Shown here piece by piece: positions 1 through 7,255 of a DNA stretch of 13,729 nt. Every line of letters begins with the position of its first letter. The stretch's first letter is position 1. The DNA is taken from assembly GCA_025352915.1 (NCBI GenBank), contig JANXSA010000106.1, forward strand, positions 1 through 13,729, in the 5' to 3' direction. A program made the position numbers and the translations under genes. The DNA is from Rhodospirillales bacterium. GTDB lineage: Bacteria; Pseudomonadota; Alphaproteobacteria; Acetobacterales; Acetobacteraceae. The notes below the pieces were generated by a model. The model was not told the origin of the DNA, did no database searches, and worked only from the letters and a program-made list of their open reading frames with translations.

Positions 1-761
1 ACGAGGTGGTTCTTAGCGCCGCCGAGGGCCTGGACGCGCTTACCGCTGGCGGTGCCGGTGCGGTAGACGAGTTCGGCAATCGGAGTGGAGCCGACGAAGC
101 TGATGGCGTGGATGCCTTGGTGGTTGAGGATCGACTCAACCGCGGCGCGGCCGCCCTGGACGACCGCGAAGACGCCCGGCGGCAGGCCGGCTTCGGTCAG
201 CAACTCGGCAATCAACAGGGCGGCGGAGGGGTCTTTTTCCGACGGCTTGAGGATGAAGCAGTTGCCGGTGGCCAGGGCGACCGGGATCATCCACAACGGC
301 ACCATGCACGGGAAGTTGAACGGGGTGATGCCGGCGACCACGCCGAGCGGCTGGCGGACCGACCAGGCGTCGATGCCGGTGGCGACGGACTCGGTGTATT
401 CGCCCTTCAGCAAATGGGGAATGCCGCAGGCGAATTCGACCACCTCAATGCCGCGCTGGATCTCGCCCTCGGCATCGGACAGCACCTTGCCGTGTTCGGC
501 GGTGATGATGGCGGCGAGCTTCTTGGTGTTCAGTTCCAGCAATTCCTTGAAGCGGAACATCACGCGGGCGCGGCGCAGCGGGGGGGTGGCGGCCCAGGCG
601 GGCCAGGCGGCGGTGGCGGCGGCGACGGCGGCATCGACTTCGGCTCCGCCGCCCATCGCGACCTGGCCGGAGACTTCACCGGTGGCGGGGTTGAAGACAG
701 CGCCAGTCGCACCGGTGCCGGGGACGCGGCACCCGCTGAGATAATGTCCGATCTGTTGCAT
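1..761 (-). CDS. mmsA: CoA-acylating methylmalonate-semialdehyde dehydrogenase, N-terminal part (cut by window edge)
   Basis: This aldehyde dehydrogenase family enzyme converts methylmalonate semialdehyde (and malonate semialdehyde) with NAD and CoA to propionyl-CoA (or acetyl-CoA) and CO2, in valine, inositol or beta-alanine breakdown. About 253 residues are visible from the ATG at 761; the rest, including the catalytic cysteine, lies beyond the left edge. Visible ALDH landmarks are PFNFP around N149, ILKPSEKDP around K172 and the NAD-binding FVGSTPIAE around residues 222-230. The final visible residues, GGAKNHL, are characteristic of the MmsA branch rather than of generic ALDHs. An AAGGAGG ribosome-binding site at 772-778 sits 9 bases before ATG 761. 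An in-frame ATG at 770 is too close to that site. The gene is divergent from the TRAP binding protein. Family call is strong; physiological substrate is inferred from the subfamily. Confidence 0.93.
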   Translation of the reverse strand, partial: MQQIGHYLSGCRVPGTGATGAVFNPATGEVSGQVAMGGGAEVDAAVAAATAAWPAWAATPPLRRARVMFRFKELLELNTKKLAAIITAEHGKVLSDAEGEIQRGIEVVEFACGIPHLLKGEYTESVATGIDAWSVRQPLGVVAGITPFNFPCMVPLWMIPVALATGNCFILKPSEKDPSAALLIAELLTEAGLPPGVFAVVQGGRAAVESILNHQGIHAISFVGSTPIAELVYRTGTASGKRVQALGGAKNHL

Positions 762-854
762 AGAGCGCATCCTCCTTGATGTCATAGCGGGACGTGCGCG
801 GAGTTTACCCGCAGGGCATGGCTTTGCGATATACCCCGAGCCGTGAGGAACGCC
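762..854. promoter_or_regulatory. Divergent intergenic region between mmsA and the TRAP binding protein gene
   Basis: These 93 bases must hold the start signals for both divergent genes. A weak plus-strand candidate is TTTACC (804-809) and GATATA (828-833), 18 bases apart, but each matches consensus poorly. No clear operator palindrome is seen. The mmsA ribosome-binding site is at 772-778 on the minus strand. Confidence 0.3.
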
Positions 855-1901
855 ATGCCCCCTGCTCCCAGCCCTGCCGCCATTGCTCCATCGGGGATCG
901 CGCGCCGGCATGTGTTGCGCGGCGCGGTCAAGGCGGGCATCGGCGCGGGCCTGGCGCTGCCCTTCCTGGGGCGCGGGGCACAGGCGGCAACGACGTGGAC
1001 GCTATTCAGCCAGCAGGTGAACCCATCCAGCGCGGTGACGCGCGGGTTGCGGCGGCTGTCGGACCAGGTGCGCGACCGCACGAGCGGAGCGCTGCTGATC
1101 AATGTGCGCACGGCGGGAACGCTGCCAATCGACGCCAACCAGGTGCTGGAGTCGGTCGCGACCGGGAAGGTCGAGCTGGGCGACGATGCCGGCCACGGCA
1201 GCACCATCCTGCCCAGCACGGTGATGCGGCTGCCGCTGCTGGCGACGTCGCCCGGCGAGTGGAACCAGGTGGCCAAGATCGTGCGCCCGGTGCTGGCAGC
1301 CGAACTGGAGAAGCGCGGCATCGTGCTGCTGGCGCATTACCGCTCGGCGATGCAACTGTTCTGGTCGGGCCAGAAGGCGACAGGCTTTGCCGATATTGCC
1401 CGCCAACGCCTGCGGGTGCAGTCGGTGGAACAGGCGGAGTTCCTGCGCCTGTATGGCGGGCTGCACGTCATCACCTCGACGGTGGAGGCCGGCGAGGCCT
1501 TGCAGGACGGCAAGCTCCAGGGGATTTTCGGCACCGCGGCCACGAGCGGGCGGACGTGGAAGGCATTGCTGAAACACGTCTACCTGGCGGGACCGAACTA
1601 CAACGACGCCGTGATCATCGCCGGGCGCGAGGCAATGAGCCGCTTGCCCGAAAGCTTGGCTGCGGCGGTCCTGGCGTCGGCGGCGGACACCGCGGCCTGG
1701 ATCGCGCAAACCCAGGACACCGAGGAGCTGCAACAGATCCGTGCCTTGCAGGGCGAAGGGTTGAAAGTGACGCCGGCCAACACGGGCGAACTGCTCGATG
1801 GGATGACCCGGATTCCCTCCTACTGGGACAGCTGGGTCCGGCTGCGCGGTGGCCCGACCGAAAGCCTGCTGGCAACCATCCGCGAGGCGCTGGACCGCTA
1901 G
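855..1901 (+). CDS. TRAP transporter solute-binding protein, DctP family, Tat signal
   Basis: A periplasmic substrate-binding protein of the tripartite ATP-independent transporter type, 348 residues, typical for DctP proteins. Members bind organic acids and deliver them to a DctQ/DctM membrane complex. The N-terminus has a twin-arginine signal: ARRHVLRG at residues 16-23, a hydrophobic stretch to about residue 39, and a likely signal peptidase site after GAQA (residue 44). The family pattern is seen in [19 protein letters not shown] and, later, [15 protein letters not shown], the counterpart of the DctP hinge segment. A GTG at 843 is in frame, but GAGGAA at 845-850 is well spaced for ATG 855, so I chose the latter. 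It is followed after 49 bases by an SDR gene in the same direction. No membrane subunits are nearby, so the partner permease must be elsewhere. Ligand unknown. Confidence 0.85.
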   Translation: MPPAPSPAAIAPSGIARRHVLRGAVKAGIGAGLALPFLGRGAQAATTWTLFSQQVNPSSAVTRGLRRLSDQVRDRTSGALLINVRTAGTLPIDANQVLESVATGKVELGDDAGHGSTILPSTVMRLPLLATSPGEWNQVAKIVRPVLAAELEKRGIVLLAHYRSAMQLFWSGQKATGFADIARQRLRVQSVEQAEFLRLYGGLHVITSTVEAGEALQDGKLQGIFGTAATSGRTWKALLKHVYLAGPNYNDAVIIAGREAMSRLPESLAAAVLASAADTAAWIAQTQDTEELQQIRALQGEGLKVTPANTGELLDGMTRIPSYWDSWVRLRGGPTESLLATIREALDR

Positions 1902-1950
1902 CGTCGCGCGTTCCAATGTGCCGGGCTACGGCATGGATGAGGAACACGAC

Positions 1951-2730
1951 ATGATCCCCGGACGATTCGCTGGGCGGGTGGCGGTTATCACCGGCGGTGC
2001 TTCCGGCATCGGGCTGGCCATCGCGCGGCGGTTTGTCGCCGAGGGCGGGCACGTGGTGGCCAATGATATCGCGCCCGAGCGGGTGGCAGAGTTGCAGGCT
2101 GAATTGGGCGCATCAGGGCTTGCTGTCGTTGGCGACGTGACGCGCGAAGAAGACGTGGCGCTGTTATTCGAGACAGCGTTGGAGCGCTTCGGCGCGGTGG
2201 ATGCGAGCTTCCACGTCGCCGGCGCGAACCGCGGCGGCTATATCGCGCGGATGGTCGAGGCGGATTGGGATTTTACCGTCGATCTCTGCCTGAAGGGCGT
2301 GATGTTTGCGATGAAGCATGCGGCGCAGGCGATGATGAAGACCGGCAAAGGTGCCATGGTGAACATCGCCTCGCTCAACGCCCATGTGCCGATGCATGCC
2401 GGGGCGGCCTATTCGGCGGCCAAGGCCGGGGTGGAGATGCTGACCAAGAACGGGGCACTGGAGTTGACGCCCGGCGGCATCAGGGTCAACGCAATTCTGC
2501 CAGGGCTGGTGCAGACACCGCTCACCAAACGGCTGTTCGACAACCCCGATGTCCATGCCGCCTTCATGGAGCGCATTCCGCAGGGGCGGGCGGCGCAGCC
2601 GGAGGAGATCGCGGCACCGGCGCTGTTCCTGGCGAGCGATGATGCCAGCTATGTCTCCGGCGCGTCGCTGCTGGTGGATGGCGCCTGGGCGGTGAGCGGG
2701 TATCCAGATATGCGGCCGTGGCGGAATTAG
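1951..2730 (+). CDS. Short-chain dehydrogenase/reductase (classical SDR family)
   Basis: A cytoplasmic NAD(P)-dependent oxidoreductase of 259 residues, the normal classical SDR length. Visible motifs are the cofactor-binding TGGASGIG (14-21), an Asp at the end of the second beta strand (D39) that favours NAD(H), the catalytic serine S141 in NIASLNA, and the YSAAK motif with Y154 and K158. The C-terminal IRVNAILPGLVQTPL and YVSGASLLVDGAW segments are also standard. Two positions are unusual: the NNAG motif reads HVAG (88-91), and the active-site Asn of the usual VNLxG motif is Cys113 (LCLKG). ATG 1951 is chosen because GAGG at 1939-1942 is 8 bases upstream; an in-frame ATG at 1933 lacks such a site. 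It probably shares a transcript with the upstream TRAP binding protein. Substrate not predictable; it may oxidise or reduce a hydroxy acid or alcohol of the same pathway. Confidence 0.9.
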   Translation: MIPGRFAGRVAVITGGASGIGLAIARRFVAEGGHVVANDIAPERVAELQAELGASGLAVVGDVTREEDVALLFETALERFGAVDASFHVAGANRGGYIARMVEADWDFTVDLCLKGVMFAMKHAAQAMMKTGKGAMVNIASLNAHVPMHAGAAYSAAKAGVEMLTKNGALELTPGGIRVNAILPGLVQTPLTKRLFDNPDVHAAFMERIPQGRAAQPEEIAAPALFLASDDASYVSGASLLVDGAWAVSGYPDMRPWRN

Positions 2731-2735
2731 AAGCA

Positions 2736-2860
2736 AGAATTGTTTTTTTGCAAAAAAGAACCAAAAAACTCTTATTTATAAGGGCCTAACGTCGAAGGGG
2801 CACTTATGGATAAAAGTCTTTTTGCTTCTTTTTCTACAGAAAAAGAAGACTTTCTACGGG
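2736..2860. repeat. A/T-rich intergenic island with inverted repeats (probable interspersed repeat)
   Basis: Between the SDR and cupin genes the composition changes abruptly from about 65-70% GC to mostly A and T. It contains the palindrome TTTTTTGCAAAAAA (2744-2757). A perfect 10-bp inverted repeat, CTTCTTTTTC (2825-2834) and GAAAAAGAAG (2839-2848), has a TACA loop. Outer arms AAAGTCTT (2813-2820) and AAGACTTT (2846-2853) allow a second, competing fold. The sequence TATAAG (2777-2782) resembles a -10 box, but no -35 box is correctly spaced. The hairpin could end SDR transcription, but its stem is weak and A/T-only apart from a few G-C pairs. Fourteen bases (2837-2850) recur inverted at the right window edge, which supports a dispersed element rather than a simple terminator. 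Confidence 0.6.
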
Positions 2861-2922
2861 GCGAAAACCTAGGCGCCGGGTAAGACGGACGCGGCACAAC
2901 GACAACGATGGAGAAACCGGCG

Positions 2923-3390
2923 ATGCCGAGCTACCAGTTCGACGACCGCAACATCACCTGGCGCAGTTTCGACTATCTCGGCACGCAGTATTACGTGCAG
3001 GCGCTGGATGCGGCGATGGGCATCGCTGACGTTCTGATTAAGTTTCAGCCGAACACGCCGGGCAAGCTGCACCAGCATCTGATGGACTACAGCACCTTCG
3101 TCCTGCAGGGCGAGCTGCATTTCTGGCGTCCGGACGGCTCGTTGAAAGAGATCCGCCCGACGGGGAGCTACGTTCACGGCACCGCGAACGGCGAGCCACA
3201 CTCGGAAGGTGCCGGCGATCAGGCGGCTATCGTGCTCTTCAGCCTCCGCGGCGGCACCGGCGATATGTTCGCGGTCTTCGAGGCAGGGTCGGACGAGGTC
3301 CACAAGATCGGTTTCGCTGACTTGCAGGCCGCGCTGGCCGACCAGGTTGCGTCCGGAGCCGCCGCGAAGGTCGCGTCACGGCCGGCCTGA
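2923..3390 (+). CDS. Cupin-domain protein (possible dioxygenase-like metalloprotein)
   Basis: A single-domain cupin of 155 residues. The first metal-binding motif is PGKLHQHLMDYSTFVLQGEL (residues 46-65), giving H50 and H52. The Glu expected 4-5 residues later is replaced by Tyr56/Ser57. A candidate second-motif His is H93 in NGEPHSE. Similar small cupins are annotated as 2,4'-dihydroxyacetophenone dioxygenase-like or ChrR-like; I cannot assign a reaction. Start: ATG 2923 has GGAG at 2910-2913 nine bases upstream, while the in-frame ATG at 2908 has none. It is a single gene on the plus strand, preceded by the A/T-rich island and convergent with the molybdopterin subunit gene (33 bases between stops). 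Its place among oxidoreductase genes suggests a catabolic step, for instance ring or C-C bond cleavage, but this is inference. Confidence 0.75.
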   Translation: MPSYQFDDRNITWRSFDYLGTQYYVQALDAAMGIADVLIKFQPNTPGKLHQHLMDYSTFVLQGELHFWRPDGSLKEIRPTGSYVHGTANGEPHSEGAGDQAAIVLFSLRGGTGDMFAVFEAGSDEVHKIGFADLQAALADQVASGAAAKVASRPA

Positions 3391-3423
3391 TGGGTCGGGA
3401 CATCCCGTAGCAAGCGAGGCGTC

Positions 3424-5502
3424 CTAACCCCGAGCCACCGCCATGACGCGCTCCCGGGTGAGCGGCATGTCCCGCAGGCGCAGCCCAAGCGCATGCGCGG
3501 TGGCATTGGCGATCGCCGCCGCCGTCGGCCCCATGGTGCACTCGCCCATGCCGAGCGACGGCTCGTCGGGCTCGTCCATCAGTTCGATGTCGATCGGCGG
3601 GATTTCGGAAAAGCGCAGGATCGGGTAGTCGGCCCAACTGCGCGTCGCGGTGCCGGTTGAGTCGATGCGCAGCTGTTCCTTGAGCGCCATGCTGGCGGCC
3701 TGGATGATGCCGCCTTCGAGCTGGGCGCGCACGCCGTCCGGGTTGATGGCCAGGCCGGAGTCGGCGGTGCACCAGATGTGGCGCAGGCGGATTTCGCGGT
3801 CGACCTCGACCTGGGCGACGACACAGGCATAGCCGCTGCGGTTCTTGTAGCGGGCGAAGGCCAGGCCCAACCCGATGCCGGTGCCGGCGGGGCCGCGCGA
3901 CGCCCAGTTGGATATCGTGGCGGCGCGTTCGACCAGGCGGCGGGCGCGGGGGTCGGACAGCATGTGCAGGCGATAGGCGACGGGGTCGTGGCCCGCGAGA
4001 TCGGCAAGCTCGTCCAGGAAGCTTTCCAGCGCGAAGACGTTGACCACTGCTCCGAGACCGCGCAGGGCGGAGGTGCGGATCGGCGTGCCTGCAACCAGGT
4101 GGTGGACGTAGCGCACGGCGGGGATGTCATAGTACGGCACGATGTTGCGGGTGCCGGCGCCGGGATAGGGGTCAGAGGATTCGGCCGGCGGCGGCAAGGG
4201 CTGGGCGTTCGGCAAGGTGCGCGAGGCCAGCAGGCGCCCGGGCGCGCGGTTGACGTGCACGCCGCTGGTGATGGTGGCGGTGATGTCGATGGGATAGCCG
4301 GCCTCGTCGAGCACGGCGCGCAAACTGGTCTGCATCGCGGTGCCGGCCGGGGCATGGGCGAATTCGTCGGCGCGCGACCACAGCACGCGCACCGGCGTGC
4401 CGGGCACCAGCGTGGCGATGATGGCGGCGTCCAGCGCGGCATCGTCGGCACCGTTATGGCCGTAGCAGCCTGGGCCATGCGCATGGTGGACGATGATCGT
4501 CTCGGGATTGCGTTGCAGCGTGCCGGCGGCATTGGCGCGGAAGGGGTAGACGCCCTGGACGTGGCTCCAGACCTCCAGGATGCCGTCATGCTCATGCGCG
4601 ATGGCGCAGGAGGGGCCGAGCGAGGCGTGCGAGATGTAAGGCCGGGAGTAGGTGGCGGTGTGGCTGCGGCCGGCGGGTGCTGTGCCTTCGTTGCCTCGGG
4701 TGCGAATATCAGCCGGCTGGGAGGCGAGCCAGCCGGCCTCGGCCATCGCGGCGTCGGGGGTGTCGCAATTGTCCCAGCGCGGCCGGGCGGCTTGCACCGC
4801 CTCGGCGAGGATCGCGGCGGTCGGGGCGAGGATGGCGGCGAAATCACCGCTGCGGACCAGGCGGGCGCCATGGCGCGCGATGGCAGCCTCGTTCACCCCG
4901 GCCAGCGTCGCCGCCGGGCGTGGCTGGCGCAGCACGCGGGCGTGCAGCATGCCCGGCAGCACCATGTCGTGGACAAAGCCGCTGCCGGCGAGTTTTTGCG
5001 GCAGGTCGCGGCGCGGCGTGCTGGTGCCGACGATGCGGTGGGCGCTGCGCGGCTTGACCGGTGCCAAGCCGGTGGCGTCGCGGGCGAGATCGACGCGCGG
5101 CGCGAGGGTCCAGTAGTCGTGGCCGGTTTGACTGCCGTCGCGCAGGATCGCGCCATCCTCGACATCGAGTTCTTCGGGTGCGGCATTCAACAGGCGCGCC
5201 GCCTCGGCGAGAAACAGCGCGCGGGCTTCGGCGCAGACAAGACGCAGCGACGCGCCGCCAATCTCGATCGACAGGCTGCTGGACGTGGAACCTTCGTCCG
5301 GCGCCAAAGCGGTGTCACCGGCCCGCCACGCCAAACGCGCCAGGGACACATCCAGCTCCTCGGCGGCAATTTGGGCCAGCGCGGTGCTGATGCCTTGGCC
5401 GATCTCGACCTTGCCGACGCTGACCTGCACCCGGCCGGCATCGAAGCGCAGCCAGCGATCCAGCCGGGGGTTGTCGGCGAGGCTCTTCGGCAGGTCGCTC
5501 AT
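3424..5502 (-). CDS. Molybdopterin-binding subunit of a xanthine dehydrogenase-family hydroxylase
   Basis: The large catalytic subunit (692 residues) of a molybdenum hydroxylase, which inserts water-derived oxygen into an aldehyde or N-heteroaromatic C-H bond. It resembles the IorB/NicB-like branch: an N-terminal molybdopterin domain with VEIGQGISTALAQIAAEELD (33-52), the a/b-hammerhead segment starting near GTSTPRRDLPQKLAGSGFVHD, a second molybdopterin part with APGR, and the C-terminal GMGECTMG whose Glu654 matches the catalytic glutamate (usually GVGEPP). There is no signal peptide and no cytochrome c domain, so it is probably cytoplasmic. The ATG at 5502 overlaps the TGA of the [2Fe-2S] subunit as ATGA, so the two are translationally coupled. 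No FAD (medium) subunit gene is next to it. Substrate is unknown: isoquinoline, nicotinate or an aldehyde are possible classes. Confidence 0.9.
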   Translation of the reverse strand: MSDLPKSLADNPRLDRWLRFDAGRVQVSVGKVEIGQGISTALAQIAAEELDVSLARLAWRAGDTALAPDEGSTSSSLSIEIGGASLRLVCAEARALFLAEAARLLNAAPEELDVEDGAILRDGSQTGHDYWTLAPRVDLARDATGLAPVKPRSAHRIVGTSTPRRDLPQKLAGSGFVHDMVLPGMLHARVLRQPRPAATLAGVNEAAIARHGARLVRSGDFAAILAPTAAILAEAVQAARPRWDNCDTPDAAMAEAGWLASQPADIRTRGNEGTAPAGRSHTATYSRPYISHASLGPSCAIAHEHDGILEVWSHVQGVYPFRANAAGTLQRNPETIIVHHAHGPGCYGHNGADDAALDAAIIATLVPGTPVRVLWSRADEFAHAPAGTAMQTSLRAVLDEAGYPIDITATITSGVHVNRAPGRLLASRTLPNAQPLPPPAESSDPYPGAGTRNIVPYYDIPAVRYVHHLVAGTPIRTSALRGLGAVVNVFALESFLDELADLAGHDPVAYRLHMLSDPRARRLVERAATISNWASRGPAGTGIGLGLAFARYKNRSGYACVVAQVEVDREIRLRHIWCTADSGLAINPDGVRAQLEGGIIQAASMALKEQLRIDSTGTATRSWADYPILRFSEIPPIDIELMDEPDEPSLGMGECTMGPTAAAIANATAHALGLRLRDMPLTRERVMAVARG

Positions 5503-5978
5503 GGCCGCAACTCCCCGGCTGCCCGTTCGACGGCCGCCCGTTCGACAGCCGCCCGTTCGACAGCGCGGAGTATTCGCGGATGGGCGCCGCAGCGGCAGAG
5601 CTGGGCGTCCAGTGCCGTGGCGATCTCGCCGCGCGTCGGCGACGTGTTGCGCGCCAGCAATGCCGCGGCGGCGACCACCATGCCGGACAGGCAATAGCCG
5701 CACTGCCCGGCCTGTTCGGCGAGCAATGCCGCGATAATCGGGTGCGCCTGCAACCCCTCGACGGTGGTGACCGCGCGCCCGGCCAGCGCCCCGATCTCGC
5801 GGCCGCAGGACTGCACCGGCACGCCGTCGACCAGCACCAGGCAGGCGCCGCATTGCTCTTCGCCACAGCCGAAGCGGGTGCCGGTCAAGCGGAACTCATC
5901 GCGCAGTACATCGAGCAGCTTGGTGGAGGACGGCGATGCGCTGGTGCGTGCGGTGCCGTTGATCGTGAGCGTTGTCAT
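5499..5978 (-). CDS. [2Fe-2S] subunit of a xanthine dehydrogenase-family hydroxylase
   Basis: The small iron-sulfur subunit (159 residues) passes electrons from the molybdenum site to an acceptor. It has the usual two-domain order: a plant-type ferredoxin domain with C38, C43, C46 and C58 (FGCGEEQCGAC, then QSC), then the helical [2Fe-2S] domain with C93, C96, C128 and C130 (QCGYC and LCRCG). All eight ligands are present. The start is ATG 5978, giving the typical MTTLTINGTA opening; its ribosome-binding site is weak (AAGG directly before the start). The C-terminus ends in three tandem copies of a five-residue unit (AVERA) encoded by a 15-base tandem repeat. First gene of a two-gene operon with the catalytic subunit, divergent from the flavin monooxygenase gene. 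Confidence 0.93.
   Translation of the reverse strand: MTTLTINGTARTSASPSSTKLLDVLRDEFRLTGTRFGCGEEQCGACLVLVDGVPVQSCGREIGALAGRAVTTVEGLQAHPIIAALLAEQAGQCGYCLSGMVVAAAALLARNTSPTRGEIATALDAQLCRCGAHPRILRAVERAAVERAAVERAAGELRP
5521..5565. repeat. Three tandem copies of a 15-base unit at the 3' end of the [2Fe-2S] subunit gene
   Basis: Units at 5521-5535, 5536-5550 and 5551-5565 read GCCCGTTCGACGGCC, GCCCGTTCGACAGCC and GCCCGTTCGACAGCG. They differ only at one internal base (G or A) and at the last base. On the coding strand each encodes AVERA. The unit length is a multiple of three, so copy-number change keeps the frame and alters only the C-terminal tail, after the last cluster ligand. Confidence 0.9.
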
Positions 5979-6009
5979 GCCTTGGCGAAGCCTGCGTTCT
6001 GGTTGGGGC

Positions 6010-6041
6010 AGCCTAGCGCAGGACTCCCGGCAACGCGACAA
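6010..6041 (-). promoter_or_regulatory. Weak candidate promoter for the molybdenum hydroxylase operon
   Basis: On the minus strand, TTGTCG (6036-6041) and TAGGCT (6010-6015) precede ATG 5978, but they are 20 bases apart, longer than ideal. The position is reasonable for a short leader. Treat as tentative. Confidence 0.25.
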
Positions 6042-6082
6042 CCGCTCCCGGCGCCTGTCTTGAAACAAATCGTGCGCGATGG

Positions 6083-6091
6083 TGGTATGAT
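6083..6091 (+). promoter_or_regulatory. Candidate extended -10 promoter for the flavin monooxygenase operon
   Basis: TGGTATGAT combines an extended -10 TGn with TATGAT, which matches the -10 consensus at 5 of 6 positions. A TTGAAA at 6060-6065 could act as -35, but the spacer of 20 bases is long. A start near 6098 would give a leader of about 30 bases before ATG 6129, which is preceded by a GGGAG site at 6113-6117. Confidence 0.45.
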
Positions 6092-6128
6092 CGCCAGCGC
6101 CGGCCACGCCCCGGGAGAGAAACCACGC

Positions 6129-7244
6129 ATGTCCGAAACCGTGCCGATCCACCCGATGCGCGGGCCAAACCGCTTCAAGCTCGGCGTGTTCAGCGCCAAT
6201 GCCGATGGCGGGCTGACGCTGACCCGGGTGCCGGAACGTTGGCAGGCGCAGTGGCGTGATGTCGTGGCGGTGGCGCAGATGGCGGACCGGGCGGGCATCG
6301 AGTTCTTCCTGCCGATCGCGCGCTGGAAGGGTTTTGGCGGCGAGATGAATTCCCGGGAATGGAGCTACGAGACATTCACCTACGCCGCCGCGCTCGCAGG
6401 TGTGACGGAACGCATCGCGCTGTTCTCCACCGTGCATGTGCCGATGGTCCACCCGGTCTTTGCCGCCAAGGCGATGGCGACCATTGACCACGCCAGTCAT
6501 GGCCGCGCCGGACTGAACATCGTCTGCGGCTGGAACCCCGACGAGTTCGAGCTGTTCGGGCTGGAGATGATCGAGGAGCGCTACGCCCAGGGGCTGGAGT
6601 GGTTCGAGATCATGCGGCGAATCCATGCTGATGCTGGCCCGTTCGATTTCGATGGCCGGTTCTACCAGCTCAAGAACGTCTCCGGCCGTCCAGCGCCGCT
6701 GCAACGGCCGCGCCCGGTGATGCTGAACGCGGCGTTCTCGCCGCCGGGCCGGGCATTCGCGGCCGCGGCGGCGGACTACCTGTTCACCACCTTCACCGAG
6801 ATCGATGCCGGCCGCGCGGTGATCGACGACATGACGACGCGCGCCGCAGCGACCGGGCGCGAGGTCGGGGTCTACACCACTTGCCACGTCGTCTGCCGGC
6901 CAAGCCAGGATGAGGCCGAGGCGTATTACGAGCACTATGCCGTCGCCGAGCAGGACAGCGTGAGCGTGGACAAATACATGAAGGCCAAGCAGACCTTCTC
7001 CGGCTCGCACGACGCCGACGCCTACCGGCTGCACCGCAAGCGCTTCGCCGGCGGCGCCGGGACCTATCCGCTGGTCGGCACGCCGCAGCACATCGCCGCC
7101 GAGATGGTGCGCATGGCCGAGGCAGGGTTTGCCGGCACGACGGTCAGCTTCGTCAACTTCAAGGACGAACTGCCATTCTTTATCGAGACGGTGTTGCCAC
7201 TTCTGCGCGACGCCGGGCTGCGCGACGCCGGGCTGCGCAACTAG
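6129..7244 (+). CDS. LLM-class flavin-dependent monooxygenase, RutA/SfnG-like
   Basis: A bacterial-luciferase-like TIM-barrel enzyme (371 residues) that uses reduced FMN and O2 to oxidise a small organic substrate. The segments RWKGFGGEMNSREWSYETFT, ATIDHASHGRAGLNIVCGWN and the following DEFELFG strongly resemble pyrimidine monooxygenase RutA and dimethylsulfone monooxygenase SfnG. PLQRPRPVMLNAAFSPPGRAF is the flavin phosphate-side region. It is not rutA itself by context: no other rut gene is present. Such enzymes need a separate flavin reductase, which is not in the window. The C-terminus carries a duplicated LRDAG unit. Start ATG 6129 has GGGAG at 6113-6117. The next gene begins 11 bases after its stop, so the two are cotranscribed. 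Substrate unknown; possibly the product of the adjacent molybdenum hydroxylase. Confidence 0.88.
   Translation: MSETVPIHPMRGPNRFKLGVFSANADGGLTLTRVPERWQAQWRDVVAVAQMADRAGIEFFLPIARWKGFGGEMNSREWSYETFTYAAALAGVTERIALFSTVHVPMVHPVFAAKAMATIDHASHGRAGLNIVCGWNPDEFELFGLEMIEERYAQGLEWFEIMRRIHADAGPFDFDGRFYQLKNVSGRPAPLQRPRPVMLNAAFSPPGRAFAAAAADYLFTTFTEIDAGRAVIDDMTTRAAATGREVGVYTTCHVVCRPSQDEAEAYYEHYAVAEQDSVSVDKYMKAKQTFSGSHDADAYRLHRKRFAGGAGTYPLVGTPQHIAAEMVRMAEAGFAGTTVSFVNFKDELPFFIETVLPLLRDAGLRDAGLRN
7203..7232. repeat. Tandem 15-base duplication at the 3' end of the flavin monooxygenase gene
   Basis: CTGCGCGACGCCGGG occurs at 7203-7217 and again at 7218-7232, identical, followed by a partial third copy CTGCGCAAC (last base before the stop differs in coding). 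It encodes LRDAG twice, then LRN. It keeps the frame and extends the C-terminus by five residues. Confidence 0.92.
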
Positions 7245-7255
7245 GGGTGCTCCAA

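Noticed and set aside
6..779. A plus-strand open frame of 257 codons at the left edge
   Set aside because: It is antisense to mmsA, whose minus-strand translation matches the ALDH family; the plus-strand product is Gly/Asp-rich without motifs.
3396..3407. CGGGA and TCCCG inverted repeat between the cupin and molybdopterin subunit genes
   Set aside because: The loop would be two bases (or the stem four pairs), and there is no T-tract. It could arise by chance in GC-rich DNA.
3778..5697. A plus-strand open frame of 639 codons opposite the molybdenum hydroxylase genes
   Set aside because: It is antisense to two well-supported genes with all cofactor ligands. Its translation is low-complexity Gly/Ala/Arg-rich with no motif, as expected for a shadow frame in GC-rich DNA.
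6129..7244. Naming the flavin monooxygenase rutA
   Set aside because: Sequence similarity to RutA is clear in the barrel, but no rutB-G genes are adjacent and SfnG-like enzymes share the same segments.
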